Assembly (NCBI RefSeq): GCF_035222485.1
Contig: NW_026946672.1
Span: 1,116,001 to 1,180,000 of the forward strand
Reading direction: 5' to 3'
From: Podospora pseudoanserina
Lineage: Eukaryota > Ascomycota > Sordariomycetes > Sordariales > Podosporaceae
DNA length: 64,000 nucleotides
The notes below the pieces were generated by a model. That model searched no databases, had not been told where the DNA came from, and was given only the letters and a program-made list of their open reading frames with translations. The translations under genes were made by a program, and so were the position numbers. Shown piece by piece: positions 23,701-34,545 of the stretch (position 1 is the stretch's first letter; every line of letters begins with the position of its first letter).

Positions 23701-25700
23701 TAGACATGAGAATCAAGGCATCTGATATCCGGGTGTCTTGTGTGGTCGTGACAGTGTGCCACCAGGTGTCCGTATGCTCGTTGCTGTAAGTGCGTGATAC
23801 CACGAGGAAGCCGATGATGTTATGACTTTCGGCTGCAATCTCTGGGTGGCATGTTGGCCCTAGTAGGTACTTAACCAAGCCAGTTTGAAGGAGGTACTCC
23901 CCGTAAAAACGCATCGTTGTCATGTTTGGCGTCTCTCCTTGCTCGTGATATTTCTTGTACATGCCGATCAAGTCGTTGCACATGTGATGGGCAGCCATGA
24001 CGCGGAGTTGCATTTGGCCGGATTTGATAAGCCTGACAAAGATATTGAACTTCCAGAGGTGCGCTATGGCTTCAGGCAGGTGCGAGGTGGCAAGCATCGG
24101 GTGTGTTCGTCGGAAATTGGCAATGATCTCGTGAGGAACAACATCGTCGACGTGAAGAGCAATCTGGTAGATCTCTGTGAGAGCCGCGAGGAGAGTGGCA
24201 GCATTTTCGGGCGAGAAGTGATTCGGTCCCTTGTCCACAAAGGTGGACAGAGATGTTGACATGTGAAGAAAGAAGTGGTAGCCGCGAGCAATGAGGGCTC
24301 TGGCACGATGAGCCGCCTGCGGGCTATCGTGACTGTGCACGAAGAAACAGCGGCCCAGGACGGCCGTGGCGAGCGAGCTCAGATTGGTGACATGATCCGC
24401 AAGCTTCGGGTATTGGGGGATGAGCTCTACCTCCGCCTTGGCCAGGTTCAACACATGGGTGAGAGTGCCGCCCGGTGTTGTGTTGTAGCTCTGGAAGCAG
24501 CCAATGACCTGCTGCAGTTCGGTGTAAAACTCGTCCTCGGCGCGCTGATAATTCTCTTGTCCTCTTTTCCGTACCAGTGCTGCAAGGGCGGATACGTAGG
24601 CTGGTGTGATGGGCTCACGGAGCCGAATTCCTTGCTCGTCCGCCACGATCTTCTCGAAGTCATAAGCATCCTTCTTGACGAAGAAGGCGGTCAACTTGGC
24701 GAACCACTTGTAGAACTGAAAGATTTCGGCTCGAAATTCCTTTTGCGGCGGGTAAACACGGCCTACCATGACGCAGACAATGTCAGGCAAGTTCAGCCAC
24801 AGATCCAGATGTTGAAGGAACGATATCACAAATCTCTTGTGCGAGGAGTTCTCTGCAAAGACCAAATAGTCTTCAATGAACTCCTGGAGCTTTTGGGCTA
24901 TTTGGATGTCTGGCAATGGTGTTTAGTACTTGACTTGAAGCCAACTGCTGTGCTCGGTAAGACTTACGATTTGCAAAGTAGTTCGTGGCTTTGGTCACCG
25001 CATCTAGCCACGAATCATGGTCTTCGCGACAAGGGAAATTCAAAGTGGGATCTTGGTATGAATCGACGCCGATGGGGTCTTGCTCGTTTCCATCCAGAAT
25101 GGCGATAGACCCGCCATCCTCAAAATCATCGTCCTCATCTGGTGGTATCGCTATCACCTCAACTGGCGGACTGCTGTGTCCCGACGCCGACGACACCGGG
25201 GTATCCTGCGCAGCATCCTCCTGGGCCATGTCAAGCTCCGAATCCTCAATGCTCAGCTTGACGACATTGGTGGGCGAGGCAGGGGTGGCTGCCCTGAAGG
25301 ATGGTGATAACGGGGAGTCTGGAGAAGCTCCGGGTAGACGCGAAGGAGTCCTCACGTTGATTGTGACGTGCCTAGATGTCAATGCTGAAGGAGGCTCGGC
25401 ATCGAGGTCGAGGGGCTTCTGCTCGGGGGTGGTAGGTATTGTGGAAATGGTAGGGTCAGAGTCGACCTTCATGGCCGAGTCACTCTTCAGAGCAGCTGCC
25501 GGGACCTCACCGGCAGCAGGCGAGGGCGGAGACGATATTATCGTATCTACCGACCGGCTTCGGGAAACACTGTTGAGAGAGGTACGGCGACGTTTCCGTG
25601 ACGAGATATCGCTGTCGTCGAAGGGATTGGGGCGGGTCGAGCAGGGCTCAGAAGAGACGGCACGATCTCGCGAGTCTTCTGGTTGCAGAGCTCCAGCCAT
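17731..25700 (-). CDS. Giant ubiquitin C-terminal hydrolase (USP9X-like)
   Basis: Five exons, 24968-25700, 22058-24909, 18014-22001, 17896-17955 and 17731-17822, give 2574 aa. Each intron (56-73 nt) has canonical ends and keeps the frame. The USP catalytic domain (roughly 1615-1945) has the Cys box GLRNLSNTCYFNSL with catalytic Cys1627, paired zinc-binding cysteines (KYKCSTCDRH), and the His box ESGHYYSYTRERP with His1880, followed by FNDDVVTAW. It should cleave ubiquitin from proteins as a cysteine protease. The N-terminus is disordered and Ser/Pro-rich. Long helical regions flank the catalytic core on both sides, as in USP9X/USP24/USP34-type enzymes. Residues near 1050-1120 look ubiquitin-like (FNNYRMYYRGAPFVPTEDQI). 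Substrates are unknown. The two small last exons end in FAANAALQDVDLQ. Confidence 0.93.
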
Positions 25701-27578
25701 CTGGCTTGTGCAAAGTAAATACCTGGTAAAGCTGCTGCTTGGGCTCCACTACGGAGGGAGCTGCGCTCGAGGAGACCCGGCGGCAGCTGTTCAGGGCTTG
25801 ACGTGTTAGCATGTGGTGGTTTGCTAGGTGGGGGCGGGCGGATCGCTCTATGTGTGCTATATGTGGTGGTGTTGGTGGTGGTGGGTGCACGGGCAATTAG
25901 GGAGCAGAAGAAAAAGAAAACCAGAGCTTCCAAAGAGCGGAAGCTCTGAGATGGCTTTGGTGGCGGTAAGCGAACGTGAGCAGGCCAGGGCAGATATGCC
26001 TTGAGCCAAGCAGAACCTTGTCTGAAGCTCAAACAATTCAGCAAAAAAGGGCTTGTTTGTCTGGCTTTCACGGCCAACTTAACCGCGTTGCAGAAAAGCG
26101 TGCCGATTTTTTTGGTGGTGCTGGAAGGTAGGTGTGGGGGAGGGGGGGTTGAGCTTTGGGGGAGGTCTGATGTAAGTGGTAAACGGGACCTGGACTGTGA
26201 AGCGACAAGCGAGCGGGAGACCCTCGGTGGAGAGCTGGCTAGGCTACAGGGCTAGCGCCGAACAGGCAGACAGGCGGGCTGGGACTGACGGAGCAGCAGA
26301 GCACCTAGCCAGCATGGAAAACTGAGCGCAAAGACAAGACGGGACTCACCTTGATTCCAGTCAGGACCTGACGAATGATGATGATGGATGGCCGGAGTAC
26401 ATGTGTGAGGGAGAGAGAGCTATGGCCAGATGAACGGGAGCTGATCGGATGCTGTACTGGACAATCTGGACGATGCCGATGCTCGATGGATGAGGGATGG
26501 CGAGACTGGCCCGTGGGTACTCTTCCAGTCTTTCTTTTGCAAGAGTGAATCGAAGTTATCGGATGTGGGGCAGCGAACCTACACTAAGCGGACCTGGGGG
26601 ACAAGGCGGGGCAGAGTGGGGCAGACCTCTGTATTTAGTGACGGCTTCGAGAAAGACGCAGCCTTCTTTTTTCAGCTGTTCTTCAACTGGGATGCAGATC
26701 TATACCAGGCAGGTAAAAGAGCTTCCATGTATGATTATTGTTGAGGGTTTGAGAGCAATGGGAGGCTGCTACGAGCTGCTCTTCTCCCAGCTGGTACTTG
26801 AGAAGCTAGGTAGCTTTCCGCGCCAAATGGAAGCATCCACAGCCCCGGCACTCCAGCTGTTTGTGCGTACGTCATCAACTCCACGGTGCTGGAAGAACAC
26901 TTAGCTACGGCTTTTTATCAACCATTCGTATCGAAGAGGTCAGTTATTATGCTGTGCTCGTTATTTTCTTTTTATTTCTTTTTTTGCCTTTTTGTCTTCG
27001 AGATCTTCAGCTGCCTATCTATTAAATCATTCCGACACGCACACGCGTACCTAGATACGTAGTATCTTGTAGGGTTGCATTCTGGAAGAGAAGGCTCGGG
27101 ATCTTCTTTGTCAACAGCTGTCTTTCATCTTTGTTGCCCTGCCACTCATCCGTGCCCCATTCAAGTCCTTCTCGGATCTTGCAGACGAGGGCTCAAATGA
27201 CTGCTTGACTGAGATTGACACATGCAAGAATCCGTTGAGGGAGTACCAAACCCAGCATGCAGCCCCCTCTGTGAGATGCTTCCGAGTTCAAGTGACAACC
27301 TGGAAGATATCTGCCAAGCAAATCAGCTTGAGAATTGTGGGCCGCCGCCGTTCGCTGACACCTGCTGGCTCGGCCCGGCTCGTTGGAACCAAAGTTTCAT
27401 TCTGTCTCCGCCGCCGCCGCCGCCAAAAAAAAAAAGTAAACTCAATTCAGGATACGCCAAGACATCGAAATACTGTAGAGGTACCTACTGCGTAAACCGA
27501 GAAACTCTGACTCCTTTTTTTTTTCTTTTTCCCCAGTATCTCCTTCTGCAAGATACCAGTATCAAAGCCAACCAAACA
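25701..27578. other. Divergent intergenic region, deubiquitinase and POP3
   Basis: The 1.9 kb between two divergent start codons holds no supported gene. It is rich in GGG/TGG near 26100-26200 and has a CCG repeat followed by an A-run near 27406-27436, then a T-run near 27514, just before POP3. Promoters and leaders of both genes must lie here. Confidence 0.5.
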
Positions 27579-28360
27579 ATGGAACGCAAAAGAATTGTCC
27601 ACACGTTGGACACCCCATTTTCTGTCGTCGAGTGGTATGGAATGGCCCATGAGTTCTTTGTCACAACCCGACCTGTATGCTGACCGGTACCACCACAGGC
27701 CACAAATAAGTCAAGAAGACCAAGATGTGATTTTGGAGCTCCTCTGCCAGTGCGTTGTTTCTCTCGTACCCATGACTCTAGATGTCTCATTTCAAGTCTC
27801 TGACTAACCTCGCCTTCAGTTTGCTTTCGCCTCTTGGGACTCATCGAAGATTATTCGTCACGCCATCAAAAGGCATGAGAGATCGAAAACGCAAGCGTGC
27901 CCAAGATGAAGACCCTGTTCCCCCAACTCCGGAGCTTGCTGGATACGTAGACGTGGGCCTGTCTCATATCTCCAGGACTCTCCAAACCATGTCTGGCAAG
28001 GACGCGAAGCCGTACAGCGTCGTCTTCGTGGCCCGGTCTGGTCAGTCGTCCGCGTTTCACTGCCATTTTCCTCAGATGGTTGCGCTCGCTTCTCGGTCTC
28101 AGCCGCCAGAAAAGGCTGTCAGGTTGGTTGGTATCTCCAAGGCATGTGAGGACAAACTGAGCGCAGCCCTGGGCATCCCTCGAGTTTCCAGCATAGCTCT
28201 GCGAGAAGATGCTCCGCAGGCCAAAGGTCTTGTGGACTTTGTGCGAGAGCACGTCAAGCCAGTTGAGGTTGCATGGCTCAAAGAGGCCCGAGCAGGCCAA
28301 TATCTCGACACCAAAATCGACGCCGTGCCTACCAAGATAGGCGTCAAGAAGAAGGCTTGA
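27579..28360 (+). CDS. POP3: RNase P/MRP subunit POP3
   Basis: Three exons, 27579-27634, 27699-27749 and 27820-28360, give 215 aa. The introns of 64 and 70 nt have GTATGG and GTGCGT donors and CTGAC and CTAAC branch sites. The joined N-terminus reads DTPFSVVEWPQISQEDQDVI, typical of fungal Pop3. A basic KRKRAQ patch is followed by the L7Ae/Rpp38-like core (GYVDVGLSHISRTLQTM to the C-terminus), ending in basic KKKA. Pop3 binds the RNA of RNase P and RNase MRP, which mature tRNA 5' ends and pre-rRNA in the nucleus and nucleolus. The family is short and divergent, so a database search is the best confirmation, but the spliced N-terminus and core agree. Start chosen as the first ATG of the frame. 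Confidence 0.85.
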
Positions 28361-28606
28361 TCGGCCTGTGATATTTGACGCAAGAACAAACTGCAACAAA
28401 CTTGTTTTCTTTGCCTCCCAACTTATACTGGTCACTTGCAGCAAACCGAGAACAGTCATCTTGGGAGACAACATGTTGTCCTTCCACAGGCACTGTCTTG
28501 TTGGACTCTCGTCATTCATTAGGTCCGCGCTCCAGAGATAGCCTTCACCTATACTTTGGCCGGCCAGCTCGCAGGATTTGTTGCCACTACGGAAAAATAA
28601 ATCAAT

Positions 28607-29809
28607 ATGGATGGCAGACCACCTACTGAGGGCCCCAACCAAGCCAAAAGTGCTGGAGCTTCTGATGCTCGACGTACCTCTGATGATCCTGACAAGCCTG
28701 ACCCTGAGCTTTTGGCACTGATGAGGAACAGCGTGAGATATCTCACACTTACAGAGTTCCAGGATGACGACAACAATAGAAACCGGCCAACCGGGCACGA
28801 ATCGCGCTCTCCTCCTTTACCCCCTCAACCAGAACCAACGCCCACGTCAACTGCCGCTCCTACTCCCTCCGGAACACCGGGCACCGCCAGTCTCCTTCCC
28901 CAGGTCCGCCGGTTCAAGGCGTTTATGACGCAGGAAGAAATTGACGAACACAAGACAACAGCCCCAACCCACATCGCCGACTTTCTACCACCACCCAACA
29001 ATCATCCCGAAGATGATAACACTCCCAAATCACCCCATCCCACCACTCCCCCCGGGTCAGGCGGCATCAGCATCCCCGTGAGCCTCTCCTTTCGGCCAAT
29101 CATTAAAAAGCTCGATGCGGTGGAGGAGCAGCAGAGCCAAGAGCCAAAGCAGGAGGCATCAACACCCGCCCCACACAAACGAAACAAGAGTCACGGCGAC
29201 CACATCGACTCCGCCATCCGCACCCGTCTCCCGGATTCTGCCTCTCCCAAGCCCAGGGCAAATTCCGAGGGGGTCTCCATCCCGACTCCTACACGCCCCC
29301 CTCCCCCTCCACTGGTAGAAGCACAGCTCAGGTCCTCTGTTGGCACTATGGATACGAACAAGACCCCAAAGAAGGTGGTCAGTCCTAGTTTTAGGCGTTT
29401 GATGGAGAGGGAGCTTTCTTCTGGTGGTCCAAGTCTGACTCTAGCTGGTCCATCGAGTGCAGCTCCTTCTTCAGCTGGCGCAAGAGGGGCAAGGGGTACC
29501 TTGATCAAGGATCCGTCTGGGAGGATCTTTGATATCGAGTTTATGAGGAAAAAATGGCAGAATGCCGCGGTTGCGGAGACGAAACAAGCTGCTGCTGGGG
29601 TGGAGAAGACGTTGATGGGGATCAGTGAGACATTGAAGAGCATTCGACTGGACCATGCTGATGAAAAGGACGAGAAGGCCAAGGTTCAGAAGGCTGATAA
29701 AGGCGAGGAGGAGGAGAAGAAGAAGAAGGATGATGGAGACGGTAAAGACGATGAGAAGAAATTACAAGGCCCCAAGGAGAAAGATGGTGGTGGTGATGCC
29801 ACGGCATAG
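28607..29809 (+). CDS. Unknown proline-rich, disordered protein
   Basis: Single 400-aa frame starting 246 bases after POP3 on the same strand. I do not recognise a family. The N-terminal segment has a possible short folded motif (PELLALMRNSVRYLTLTEFQ), then long Pro/Ser/Thr-rich linkers with a conserved-looking MTQEEIDEHKTTAPTHIADF. Residues about 300-345 (GTLIKDPSGRIFDIEFMRKK and after) appear structured and helical. The C-terminus is a highly charged Lys/Glu/Asp stretch ending GGDATA. There is no signal peptide or membrane segment. The base composition, codon use and uninterrupted length support a real gene. A cytoskeletal, signalling or nuclear adaptor role would be a guess. Confidence 0.72.
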   Translation: MDGRPPTEGPNQAKSAGASDARRTSDDPDKPDPELLALMRNSVRYLTLTEFQDDDNNRNRPTGHESRSPPLPPQPEPTPTSTAAPTPSGTPGTASLLPQVRRFKAFMTQEEIDEHKTTAPTHIADFLPPPNNHPEDDNTPKSPHPTTPPGSGGISIPVSLSFRPIIKKLDAVEEQQSQEPKQEASTPAPHKRNKSHGDHIDSAIRTRLPDSASPKPRANSEGVSIPTPTRPPPPPLVEAQLRSSVGTMDTNKTPKKVVSPSFRRLMERELSSGGPSLTLAGPSSAAPSSAGARGARGTLIKDPSGRIFDIEFMRKKWQNAAVAETKQAAAGVEKTLMGISETLKSIRLDHADEKDEKAKVQKADKGEEEEKKKKDDGDGKDDEKKLQGPKEKDGGGDATA

Positions 29810-30179
29810 GAAGGGTTAGGGTTGGAATCTGGCAGACAAAAAAAAAGAGCGCTGAAAATAGACTTTTGATTTGACATGACCGATTTTCCACCTCGACTCC
29901 ATGCGGAACTCTGACGTGATGAGCTAATGGAAATGGCTGAGAGTGACGCCAAGTTACCAAACTTCCATATCTTCAGGTTGACTCTGGAGTCCAAAACGAG
30001 GCGTTACCATCACCAGTTATCTGAGCAATATAAAAGTGACTCAATGCAGGGCACGATACTAGGGCTCGTAAAACTTTGATATCTATGCACAACTACGCAT
30101 ATGCCGCCCTCCCCAATGCAGAAAGCCAAAGCCAGACCAACCAGTCCACAACTCCATTGCCGCAAAAGAACAACAAAAA
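29810..30179. other. Intergenic between convergent genes
   Basis: 370 bases between two convergent stop codons, AT-rich, with an A-run near 29838. Nothing recognised beyond probable 3' untranslated sequence. Confidence 0.6.
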
Positions 30180-31853
30180 TTAGAATCGGCTGATACCCCG
30201 TCCAAAGATCCAGGAGATTACCCAGTAAATCGGCACGAGCAACTTATTCCTCCACGACATCGCCTTGGTGAGATAGGCTCCCCTCCAAAGGACCCATGCC
30301 ACCCACCCCTTGAGCTCATCGGCCTTGCTCTGGTGAATGGCCTTCCACCCACCCAGATACGTCATCGTCCCCCAATTCCTGAACTTGAACTCCTTCCCGT
30401 CCTGACCTGGTGAAATCCCCTTGTTCAGCTCCTTAGCCAGATACTGCGCCTCCTGAGCAGCAACCTGCGCCGTCTTTGGGAGGGGGTCATTCTCGATAAA
30501 ACTGCAATCTCCAATGACGTACACCCCATCCAACGGCTTCTTCTCCAACTCATTTCCTTCCTCAAACTTAGCATCAGCATCCACGCTCAAAGCCCTCATA
30601 TACCCATCCACCACCAACCCCCCACTCCTCTTGTCCCTAACCAACCTCCTCCTCTCCAGCACCTCCCCCGTCATCGGATTCTTACTCTTACTCACCACCA
30701 CCTCCTTCTCAGCCAACTTTGCAATCAGAGGATTAGCCATCAACCCCGTACTCCAAACCACCATCCCCGCCCCAACCTCCCCCCCATTCTCCTCGACTTC
30801 CCTAATCTTGATCCGCACCGCCCCATGCCGTCTCCCCAACTTCCCATCCGCAAGCCTGATCTTTTCCAGATGGTGCTCCGTCTTGACCTCGATCCCCTGC
30901 CTGGCAAAATGCCCCATCGCATAATCCGCCAAAGCCTTGTCAAACATCGGCAGCACCTTTGGCGCGACATCATAAACCGTGATTTTGACAAAGCGCATCA
31001 GCTCGGGGTACATCTTTCCCAAATCGTCACGGATAAAATCGTGGAGCTCAGCCGCCCATTCGATCCCCGTCGGACCGCCCCCCACAACGGCAAAGTGTAG
31101 CAAAGCCCTCTTGTCATCATCGGTAAGAACATGCCCGTTGCTGTTGGGGCTGCTGCTGCTGGGGTAAGAGCACTGCTCAAACAGGCTCAACACCCGTAGC
31201 CTCACCCTCCTAGCATCACCGATATCCCTCAGGAAATGGGCATGCTCCCTTACCCCCTCAATCCCAAACGTCTGGCTGTAGGCTCCGCACGCAATGATCA
31301 GCTTGTCATACTGGACCTCGATAACCTCTCCCTTGTCCCGGAGCGGGATTTGCCCTCCGGGGGGTGGGACGACAGTTTTGGAGGCGGCTTCCTCGGCGGC
31401 GTTGGTCTCGACGGTGATGGTCTTGCGGGAGAAGTCAATGTCGTCTGCCCAGCCTTGGTAGAAGTTGATGTTGCCACCGGGGAGGCGGCGGACGGGCTCG
31501 AGGATGGTGCGGAACTCGAGGGTGCCGACCGAGGTGGAGGCGAGGAGGGGGGTGAAGACGAAGTAGGGGCGGGGAGATTATGATGCGGTCGTATTTGGTG
31601 GGGAGAGGGTGCGGGCTAGGGAGTAGCCTGCCCAGCCGGAGCCGAGGATGATTACCTTTTCTTTGGTGGGGGGCCTGAGGGGGGGTGTTAAGAGATTGTG
31701 AGGGAGGGGAAAAGGGGGGTGGCTGACCTTTCTTGAAGCTAAAGTTCGGGAGGAGACTAAAGAGGTGGGAGCTAGAGAGGTTGAGAGGGAGAGTTGACGG
31801 GGTGAGGAGCCGGTCAGCCCCCGTGGGAGGGACCGGGTGAGGGAAGAGGGCAT
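30180..31853 (-). pseudogene. Alternative NADH:ubiquinone oxidoreductase, frame interrupted
   Basis: Type II (rotenone-insensitive) NADH dehydrogenase passing electrons from NADH to ubiquinone at the mitochondrial inner membrane without proton pumping. The start at 31853 gives a Ser/Arg/Leu-rich presequence of mitochondrial type. The first nucleotide-binding loop is VIILGSGWAGYS, the second FAVVGGGPTGIEWAAEL, then VYVIGDCSFIE and a C-terminal amphipathic end (IFGRGISRF), about 540 aa in all. Just after LARTLS the annotated frame meets TAA at 31580-31578. A shifted frame reads TKYDRIII there, as homologues do, and the original frame resumes at RPYFVFTPLLAS. Two small compensating indels next to C runs explain this. 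A possible 53-nt intron (31675-31727) is discussed separately. Either sequencing error in a working gene or a recently damaged one; internal versus external enzyme cannot be decided. Confidence 0.8.
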
Positions 31854-34545
31854 GTGAGTTGGTGATGTGTGGTAAAGTCGCAATATGAAGCAGCTTGTTT
31901 GTATAAGGTGGGTAGCACGAGGAAGGCTGAGGTAAGTCGAGAATGTATCAAACCAACTCTGGTTTGCTTGCCACCAGCGTATCGAAGAAAAAGAAACAAC
32001 TCAAAAAGATGACACGACAGCTAAAGCTAGCAAGAACGACAAGCAAGAGCAAGCAAGAACAGACAAGACGTCATGGAACGAAGAAAAAGTAGGGGTCCAT
32101 CTTCAAGTTTATAAGAGCTTGCTGTCAGTCAGCACGCGAGTACCGAGAGAGAAAAACTTTCTATTCCTGGCTGGCCTCCATCGGGATTGTCTAACTAACC
32201 CCTGGGGGACCCTGATGAATCACAGGTCGATTTTTTCCCCCCCTCTGTTCTTCACGTTTCAAAAGAGTCATTGTTTCCCATATCCGGATACCGCGGCGGA
32301 GTGCGGGTCTACCCGTTGCAGCAGCAGGGTGAGCTCTGCGAACTTGACAGGTGCGCCGCCGCCGCCGCCACATTGTCGGGTCTGCTGGGAACCCCGTTGA
32401 GAGAAAGGGTCCAGCAGAAGAAGCGCGGAAGAAGTCGTTGATGTCAAAAAGACGTCACGTCAATGGTCCGGAATCGGATTGGGGGGCACTGCTGAGAATA
32501 GGTCTCCCGGGCTTTTCCGTCGCGAGCCCCGCGGGATACGAATAGTATGCAGTACGCAGGAAGACCGAAGACCCGAGGTTCTCCTCCTGCTGGTCTCGGT
32601 ATTCTCGCAAAACAGGGCTTCCAGTATGGAAAAGAGAAGAGTCATGAAATGGGTAGGAAACGAAGGTGTCATTTCAAAAATTATGTGATATTATCCACAG
32701 AGGACGGGATCGGCGCCATCTGAATTTGTTGGAAGTGCCCCTCTTCTTCGGTACATAGTGTACAGCAAGGCTGCTTTAGCGGCGATGGTGGGGGTTTTCG
32801 GGAATGTGCCAAGATGAGCCTCTGCCGGGAACCATACAGGTACGCTATGTTTCTCACCATCAAGGGGAAGCTGTCGACACGGATGATGGCTCCGGCACGC
32901 CCGGTCTCTTTGCGCAAAATTGCGGCTCTCTACGGAGTGTTCATCTTTGGCTTATCCGGTATGATCGGGATGGAGGCGTTGAGCGGTGTATATCTACTGG
33001 AGAGTGTCCCTGTCAGCATCTCTCGGTCCGGGCGAGTGTAAGACCTCAACAACTTGTGCTGGCTGAGAGGGTTGGGGAACTCCGATTCGGAGAAATATGG
33101 ACAGTCCACGAGCTCAACGGCACAAAAGGGAGGGATTTCCTTGTGGGATTCAGCTTGCTGGCAGCTGAAGAGAGGATAGCCGAGCGTGAACCGATGGTTT
33201 TCGTTTTCCACCCATCTTCAACACCACATGCTTGGAGGAAGTCGACGAGATGTGGCTTGTGAGTCAATCCTCTGGATATCTCTCGGGAAACATCTTCTCC
33301 TCACATGTTTGGGAGGGAGAGCTGATACCTCACATGTCAAATCTGGGGCTATCAACATGTGGCCTGGAGGGGTGCTGGAAGATCGAATCAAGAGCCGCCA
33401 TCCCTCGAGTCCAGGGGCCAATGGTTTTTCTTAAATATCATGGACTCGAAGGGTTCCCGAGACAAAACACCAAAGAGCCTCCCTGCAGTCCCAAGTGTTA
33501 TCAGAGCAGCGGTGACCCTGGACAAAATAACCGGTACTGTAAGTCGGTAAAACATATAATATCTATTAACTTGCACCCTTTTCAGTAGATAATAGGCCTA
33601 TTAGCTCTTGTATAAGACCTATTGACCACTTATTTTGCAGTGCCGGTTGTTTTGTCCACGACGTGCTCGCAAGTATCCGCCTGTGGTCATAAATATTGCG
33701 TGCTTAGGCCGATATTACCAAGTTACCCGAGGTGAGCGAGGCAAGGGAAACATACAGAAAGCAACATCAAACTGCTGCCATCCTGTTGCCCGGTGAGAAA
33801 GAGACGCAGCCATCGTGGGAAAATACTCCCGTGCCGCTTGTTTGAGATGCAGGTGTCCAAAAGGTCAACAACCAAGGAAGAGCAATCGCAGGAATCACTT
33901 CCTTGATTGGAGGGCTGAGCCAGCTCTTGGCAGCAAAGACAGGGGGTGGGCCTGGCCTGAAGCAACTGTGGGGTTTCACGAGCAAGGGCAATATCAGGAT
34001 GTTACCCCAGCAACACCACTTCTGGACGAACGAGGGGTCACAGCTCGTGTTTACTGCTGGTTGACCAATCAGGACACCAGTCGCGGGACCGCCAGCCCAA
34101 CCGAGAGCGACTTCCTTAAACACAACACCACAACGCACAAACCGCATTCCCAAGACGGCGCGCCTGTTCTCCGTTGTCTCCGTTGTCATCATTCCTCTCG
34201 CCGACTCCCCTTCTTTCGCCGCCAGCACCGGCATTCCAGTAATATATTGATTTTGTACCATTGCCCATTTGCCTCGGTAATACAGTTGTTACTTGGCCGT
34301 CCAGCAGCTATCTATCGCATTCGAGTTAGAGACACGACGCCCGCCTGCGTCTGCGACCGCGACAATCAAAGCGCGTCTTTTTTTTTTTTGCGACTCTGCG
34401 ACACCCGCTTTCTTCTTTTTCTGCCACTTTCTCGGCGCATTCTTCACAGCATCGCCAGCTGCTCGGTGATGCCCTCACCGCCTTTTTAGCGGCCTTCTCT
34501 TCTCAACATCACAGGCAAGCAAAAAGATAGCAATTCCACACATTG
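31854..34545. other. Divergent intergenic region with an inverted-repeat element
   Basis: 2.7 kb between NADH dehydrogenase and BUD4 start codons. It contains the 140-bp inverted-repeat element at 33519-33658, a GCC/CCG run near 32350-32370 and a T-run near 34379. Open frames of 150-220 codons occur on both strands but lack codon bias or family resemblance. The BUD4 leader probably occupies the last few hundred bases. Confidence 0.5.
33519..33658. mobile_element. MITE-like element with 23-bp terminal inverted repeats
   Basis: The left end (33519-33541) and the reverse complement of the right end (33636-33658) match at 20 of 23 positions, both starting TGGACAAAA and sharing AACCGG. The 94-base interior is AT-rich and non-coding. 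All three differences are C on the right arm and T on the left, each followed by A, the change pattern of repeat-induced point mutation. No clear target-site duplication is visible and the superfamily is not assigned. The size and layout suit a short non-autonomous DNA transposon remnant. Confidence 0.65.

Noticed and set aside
24263-25108. 281-codon open frame on the plus strand
   Set aside because: Antisense to the deubiquitinase and crosses one of its introns; no recognisable domain.
27866-28798. 310-codon open frame on the minus strand
   Set aside because: It covers POP3, the gap after it and the start of the next gene in antisense. Although long and open across the gap, it shows no family resemblance.
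32804-33262. 152-codon open frame between the NADH dehydrogenase and BUD4 genes
   Set aside because: Frames on both strands overlap and no family resemblance is visible.
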